Assembly (NCBI GenBank): GCA_023213395.1
Contig: CM041465.1
Coordinates: forward strand, 203,057,741-203,121,740
DNA from: Cycas panzhihuaensis
Taxonomy: Eukaryota; Cycadophyta
Length of the DNA stretch: 64,000 nucleotides
Direction: 5' to 3'
The translations under genes were made by a program, and so were the position numbers. This document shows, in pieces, positions 58,680-64,000 of this stretch. Below the pieces are notes generated by a model, which was not told where the DNA came from, searched no databases, and saw only the letters and a program-made list of their open reading frames with translations. Within the stretch, counting starts at the first letter, position 1. The number at the start of each line of letters is the position of its first letter.

Positions 58680-60120
58680 TTGAATAGTCCTTAATGATTT
58701 GAGCCATTGTACTACTAATACAACATCAATTCCTTTAACAAGAATGACATACATGAAAGTAAAGAAGTGATAAGTCACCCATTTACAATTTGACGTTGTA
58801 ACATTTTCTCCCATAAGCGAGTGTCCCTCCATTAGCCATCATAACCTAAAAACTTTTTACAAGATATGAAAAATAGTTGAATTTTTCAATAAATTTCTGA
58901 ATAATAAAATTATAGATGCTCCCAAATTTTATGAGAACCACCACCTTCCTTTTCTTGATGTACCCAATAAGTTTGAATATTTATAGGACTACAATTCTAA
59001 CAAGGGCATGCACAGATATAGTAGCAGTATCTTCTTCTTTCTCCTCAAGTGGGTCACAATCATTATTTTTTAGCTCTAATGAAACTTCCTCTACTGATTC
59101 ATCATATTAAATATCTTTAATTATTGATAAGCATCGTTCAAAACACTTATGATCTTTATTTTACTCTTGGTTACAACGAAAATATAACATTTTCAATCGT
59201 TTCTCATCCATCTCTTGGAAAGTCATTCGTCACACACCAGAAACTTGAAATTGTAGTCGTTTTTTTCAGAATGCTCGTGGGAGGGGATCGAGATACCTTA
59301 TTTTTTGCTTCAATATGTTAAATAAAATTGATAGTTGTAAAGATGTTATTAAGTTTTAAGAGTCGCAACTTGTCCCTAATATCATCTCGTAATCTACCAA
59401 TTGTACAACTTAAATAATTCATCTTAACAAAAGACCATCAACCTTTGTGGAGAGATATTAATATTCTTCTCTATAAATTAAAACAAGCCACTCATGTTTG
59501 ACTTTAACTGGTTAAAATGGTCATGATCCTAAGTACTATCATATTGAACTATAAGATATTTGATAAAACCCTCCCATTAAAAACTAAACCCATCAAATTG
59601 TTTTCATAACCCATTAATACCATTGGTAGGGTTCAATCTCCATGTGTAAAGAAGTAAAAGAGATCTTGTCTGTTAAAACTTGATAAAGAGAAACATATTG
59701 TTCCATTTGAGTGATCCAAGTACGTATATCTGTGCCATTGAACTTCTTGTATAAAGAAGTAAAAGAGATTGTCTGTTAAAACTTAATAAAGAGAAACATA
59801 TTGTTCCATTTGAGTGAGATCCAGGTACGTACATTTGTGCCATTGAACTTCTTGATTTCTATCTTAGAAAAGAAGTTAAGATGGAAGCACTTGCCATCAT
59901 TACCTTCATCTTCTTTTGCGAAGCAACCCCCACCTATGTGAGTAGTATCATCAAAGTCAATCTTTTTGTTTTTTCAAGAAAGTTTCATGACTACGAACTC
60001 TTGCATTATTATTTCAAATTTTTCATTGAAATCAATTTGAATTTGTAATATGTCTCTTCTAAATTATGTAACATCATTGAAATTTTGACTCCAACTTAAA
60101 TTCATCTTAAGGACCATGTG
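58680..60120 (-). pseudogene. gag and protease of element F
   Basis: gag starts near 60115 (MNLSWSQNFNDV, then QIDFNEKFEIIMQEF) and contains the capsid phrase KKFNGTDIRTWITQMEQYVS twice owing to a 105 bp tandem duplication (59648-59855). A knuckle-like CNQE...DHKC lies near 59125-59165. Protease remnants (GSIYNFIIQKFIEKF and VMMANGGTLAYG) lie near 58810-58935. Confidence 0.7.
59648..59855. repeat. 105 bp tandem duplication within gag of element F
   Basis: Two adjacent copies (59648-59752, 59753-59855) sharing AAAGAAGTAAAAGAGAT, GATAAAGAGAAACATATTGT / AATAAAGAGAAACATATTGT and CCATTGAACTTCTTG. Minor differences show it is old. Confidence 0.85.
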
Positions 60121-60216
60121 TCTATAAGACCTAAGTTAAATAGTAATTGATAAATGTGAATAAAAAGAATTTGATGAGATATTTATAAATTGTTATCCAC
60201 AATGTTTTATAATGAG

Positions 60217-60218
<2 letters not shown>

Positions 60219-60266
<48 letters not shown>
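60219..60266. repeat. (TA)n microsatellite
   Basis: About 24 TA units in the leader of element F. Confidence 0.95.
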
Positions 60267-60267
<1 letters not shown>

Positions 60268-60999
60268 TTTTTTTTGTTTTTTTTTTTTAATCATTAACTC
60301 GTTGACTAACTATGCAAATAAACTAATGACAAATTAACTAGACACACTAGATTTAACACATTGATGATAACCGACTCACCAACTGACTAAATGTGTACAA
60401 ACCACTAATAAACTGACTAAGAAGATATGGACTTGTCTGATTTGTAAACCCTCTAATATATCGATCCCAATCATAAATAATATCAACTTACAGAGACAAA
60501 TGCTCTACTCTGCATTCATATTACCTTGTATCTAGGATACGTGAAGAGTAACTTCTTAAGACTAATTGTTTATCACTGCACCACAAATTATAGATGATCA
60601 ATAAGTTTCCTATAATTACTTATACTAAAAAGGTCTATTTAATAAATCCTATATACAGACAAATATGTGGGAGACAATTCCATAATCAAATTCTATCCAA
60701 GACTTGATTAAAAAAATGTGATCTTCAATCATTCACGCAAAAGACGAAAAAACCACAATACGCTTAACCCAAAATAACATATCTTTGTGATATTTATAAA
60801 CCCCCCATAGAAAATCTCTATTTAAATGCAAAAAAAATATGTCCGATAACAATATTAGGATAATTATCTAATTACAGTGCTATCTACCCTTAAAAATTAA
60901 AGTAACTAAACAAAATTAAATAAAAATAAATATTAATAAAAAAAATAATTATATAATATCTTTGACTCTCGCAAGATATAAATTGACCATTTTAATACG
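60267..60999. other. leader of element F, no gene
   Basis: AT-rich. Short phrases of the type ACTGACTAA / ACTAATAAAC recur at 60300-60430. No primer site consensus found. Confidence 0.3.
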
Positions 61000-61372
61000 A
61001 CTTCGTAAGATACCACTCCTTAATGATAATTGCATGCCAACATAATAAACAAATAACTTCAAAAAGAGCATTTGTATTGTAATACCTTTTGAAAAAGCCT
61101 CCTCTCAATTACATGCAATAACAATGACATTTAAAATACTCTACTCTAAAATTTATATAAATATATATATGACTATGCTCACTACACAACCTCCTCCTTA
61201 TGCATGTGAAATATTACATAAATATATGTAATGCTCAATAATCACTACACAACCTTCTACTTATGCATGTGAAATATTAAAAGAGGGACAAAATAGAAAA
61301 AATAGAAGATCCCAAGAAAAGAGAAAAAAATATAAAATATAAAAGAGTAAATTAAAAATTCAATCTCTAACA
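61000..61372 (-). repeat. 5' LTR of element F
   Basis: Partner of 55357-55776; left limit approximate. Ends TCTCTAACA. Confidence 0.65.
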
Positions 61373-63519
61373 AAATACATTATCATAAAAAGTTAAACAA
61401 ACTCCAAAATAATGAACAAAAAATATTATATAAAACTTCATTTATAACAAAACACCAAAGACAACTATGTCTAACAATGAGATAAAAATCTACAACAATA
61501 TGTTTTATTAAGTCAATGTACATAACAATAATTTCCGAAAAAACAAACTCTATAAGAGAGTGGGTATTATTTCAACAAGTAAAATTTATGCTAGTAAGAT
61601 TCAATCATATAACACAAAATGAATATACAATAGAAATTAAATGCAATGAGGTATTCAACCTAAGACGACATGACATAAATTGTATTCATATCATTATTTA
61701 TCAATTTACATACAATAATCTTATGTGTTACGACTAAAAAAAGATAGAAAAATATTTGTTATGTTAAAATATAAAATGCTAATTATCTCAAATAAATCCT
61801 CTTTCTAAATCACTTCAACGCTTTTGATATAACGACAACTCGTGACGTAATATCAAAACGACCAAAGTCCAAAACCAATTATGTGTACCGCAATCACACA
61901 CCCAAATATACATAAAAGTGAATATAACCACCGAAGAACACCATGGTGGATATACATACTGTGTAAGTACAATCGACTCTTTGTAATAAGAGTGTTAGAA
62001 CGTGTGACGCTAATTATCTCGAAAAAATCCTCTTCCCAAATCATTGCAAAACTTATTTACTTGATAAGATATCAAAATCAAGATTGTCATAACATCATAA
62101 AAATAATTAAAACAATAAAAAACATAATTTACAAAACCATTAATTACAAGTGAAGTAACACATCTTATTTATTACAAATATAAACAAGACAAATATAACT
62201 AAAATTATCTGCCTCTATTGTCAAAACACCACAAGTCTCACACAATTATTCTATTAATTTACATGGACCTCTTGTGGTACCAAATTTCAAACCCCTTTCA
62301 CATTCTATACCAAACAAATTGATTTTTATAAATAAAAAATTATCAAAAATAAAACTCACCCAACGAATATACAAAAACAAAGATTTATAAAAAATAAAAA
62401 AATAAAAAGAGAATTTTAAACAAAAAAAATAAAAGTAAATATAAAGAATCTTCTCTAATATTAATAAAACTTCAATGAACTAAAGATTTATGAAAAATAA
62501 AAAATAAAAGAGAATTTTAAACACAAAAAGTGAAGGTAAATATAAAAAATCTTCCCTAACATTAACAAACTTCAATGAACTTACTTATTAATGTTACACA
62601 AATTAAAAAAACAAGTAAAAAAATTACAAAAACTACATTAAAAAATCACCTAAAAATCATGAAAAACATATGGATAAATATATCAACAAGGCAAATGAGG
62701 ATGATATATCTATATTAAAAAATAATGAAATATAATATCATACAATACAAAAACAAAAAAAAAGACTTACAAATCGAATAATAATCCCAACACATAATTT
62801 GAACATGCAAGAAGAAAAAAATAAAATATACAATAAAAAATTAAAAATAAAGTATTAATAAATAACAAAGACAATTTCAAAAAAAATTATAATAATTTAT
62901 AATTAAAAATATCAAATATATACCAAAAAAATTATTAAGACATATAATGACATCTATATTCTCCTATTAATTAAATAAAAGCCAACTAATATTAATAAAC
63001 ATACCTTGATCAATTTAAACAAAAATCATAACAAGTTTTCTTCCTAATTAATCAAACAACACAAATCAAATATTTATTTCATACATGCCCAAAAAAATTT
63101 CATGTCGATAACAATCATTTCCCCTCTTAATAAGTTTGAAGAGATTTCAAATATTGATATAAAATTTAACATTTTAAAACAATGTTACATCTATCAATCA
63201 TTTAAAATGAAAATTAAATAAAAATTTTCATAACAACTAACTTCAACCTACAAGCAAAAACATAAAAATTCAACACTTTTCTAATCAACATCTACTAAAA
63301 AATTCTAATCAATCCACAATCTTATCAACTTATTCAATCTTATTTTTGTATTCATATTTATTATTGTTTAAAATTTAAATAATTAAAACTCCACGACATA
63401 CATCAAATGATAATAATATTCTTTTATTAATAATAAACATCATCAAACCGATTATTATCTCAATTATATTTTGATGATAAAATATTTCAAAAAAAGAGTT
63501 GCATTACAAACCACTTTAA
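61373..63519. other. very AT-rich sequence without recognisable genes
   Basis: A-rich on the plus strand. A phrase of about 60-70 bases (AAAGATTTATGAAAAATAAA type, then GAGAATTTTAAACA and AACTTCAATGAACT) occurs twice at 62380-62480 and 62480-62580, another local duplication. No domain, splice pattern or LTR pair is supported. Confidence 0.4.
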
Positions 63520-63770
63520 AGCAATAATTAATTAAAAATTTCATCGAATAATTACACCCATTTATGAAAAAAAACTATTTTATGTATATAAATATACACT
63601 CAATTGTGATATTCATCATCACTTATTTACACCCATTTATGAAAAAAAACTATTTTATGTATATAAATATACACTCAATTGTGATATTCATCATCACTTA
63701 TTTATTTTCATATCACTTGACTATTAATTTACTTTCAAACGTGCTTTCCTTTGCACATAATAAATAAAAT
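63520..63770 (+). repeat. LTR-like fragment with a 75 bp tandem duplication of its promoter
   Basis: Related to 26876-27125. The unit from ACACCCATTTATG to TCACTTATTT, containing the TATA box TATGTATATAAATAT, is present twice (63554-63628 and 63629-63703) and nearly identical, so the duplication is young compared with the rest. Downstream TTGACTATTAATTTA is shared with the other copy. Confidence 0.6.
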
Positions 63771-64000
63771 TAAGTATATTTATTCCAAACTTATTTCATA
63801 AATGTCATCAAAATAAAACATATGTAACCAATAGCTACTCTTACCTAATGATTATACATAACGGTTTACTCTTGAATAAAATAAAGCACATTTACTTCAT
63901 AATGGCATATTTTGTATCCTAATTAATAAAAGATCATAATGCTTGTGATTACAAGAACCTTAACAAAATCCACTTAATTATAAAATAAAAATTAATTTAA

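Larger units (their letters stand above)
55357..61372 (-). mobile_element. Ty3/gypsy element F
   Basis: Minus-strand element with LTR-like ends at 55357-55776 and about 61000-61372 sharing long anchors (ATACCACTCCTTAATGATAA, CAATAACAATGACAT, ACTCACTACACAACCTCCTC, and CTAACA at the inner or outer edge). Order on the minus strand: gag, protease, RT, RNase H, integrase, purine tract TAAGGGGAGGAC (55779-55790), 3' LTR. Every part is broken by stops. The outer LTR edge at the left and the primer site are not clear, so the limits are approximate and no target duplication is claimed. Confidence 0.8.

Noticed and set aside
1-64000. CRISPR arrays, bacterial operons, tRNA or rRNA genes
   Set aside because: Tandem repeats here lack spaced unique segments, and no tRNA or rRNA sequence was recognised; primer sites complementary to Met-tRNA are parts of LTR elements.

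Overview
The window looks like intergenic DNA of a large plant nuclear genome. Nearly everything recognisable is a decayed retrotransposon of a plant type: long-LTR Ty3/gypsy elements, Ty1/copia elements primed by a Met-tRNA-type site, a plant L1-like LINE with a zf-RVT segment and an RNase H tail, and small LTR elements without pol. The elements are old, nested and full of stop codons, which fits a gymnosperm or another large genome, but the sequence does not prove the species. I see no intact host gene, no tRNA or rRNA gene and no CRISPR array.

Layout. 1-2653 plus 19186-19330: minus-strand relics of an old Ty3 element A (RT, protease, gag zinc-knuckle end), split by element B. 2659-19180: element B, a 16.5 kb Ty3/gypsy element on the minus strand with 2.58 kb LTRs and a perfect TAGTC target duplication. 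It carries gag, protease, RT, RNase H and integrase. Between integrase and the 3' LTR it also holds a second RNase H (minus strand) and, on the opposite strand, a three-exon reading frame resembling the plant mobile domain (PMD) with its own TATA box. This is the most unusual object in the window. 20418-21357: a TRIM. 22562-26581: an LTR element with only a gag remnant. 26876-27125: an LTR-like fragment. 27738-31207: a small LTR element with a perfect Met-tRNA primer site that lacks pol and carries a fragment resembling the cold-regulated COR27/COR28 family.

31648-53904: a three-level nest. Copia element C (minus strand, TSD CCTAG) has copia element D (39201-53848, plus strand, TSD ACCCT) inserted in its 5' LTR. 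D has a LINE (42185-49741, 15 bp TSD with one mismatch) inserted in its gag. The LINE in turn carries a 1.05 kb insertion built around three 194 bp tandem repeats. D also has about 1.9 kb of unexplained, partly GC-rich sequence with a plausible intron between its primer site and gag. 55357-61372: decayed Ty3 element F on the minus strand. 61373-64000: AT-rich DNA with no gene, ending in a duplicated LTR promoter-like block related to 26876-27125.

Element order from nesting: A before B; C before D before LINE before the 1.05 kb insert. Many premature stops are one transition away from TGG, CGA, CAG or CAA codons, as expected if methylated cytosines decayed. All domain calls rest on reading translated sequence by eye; no database search was run.
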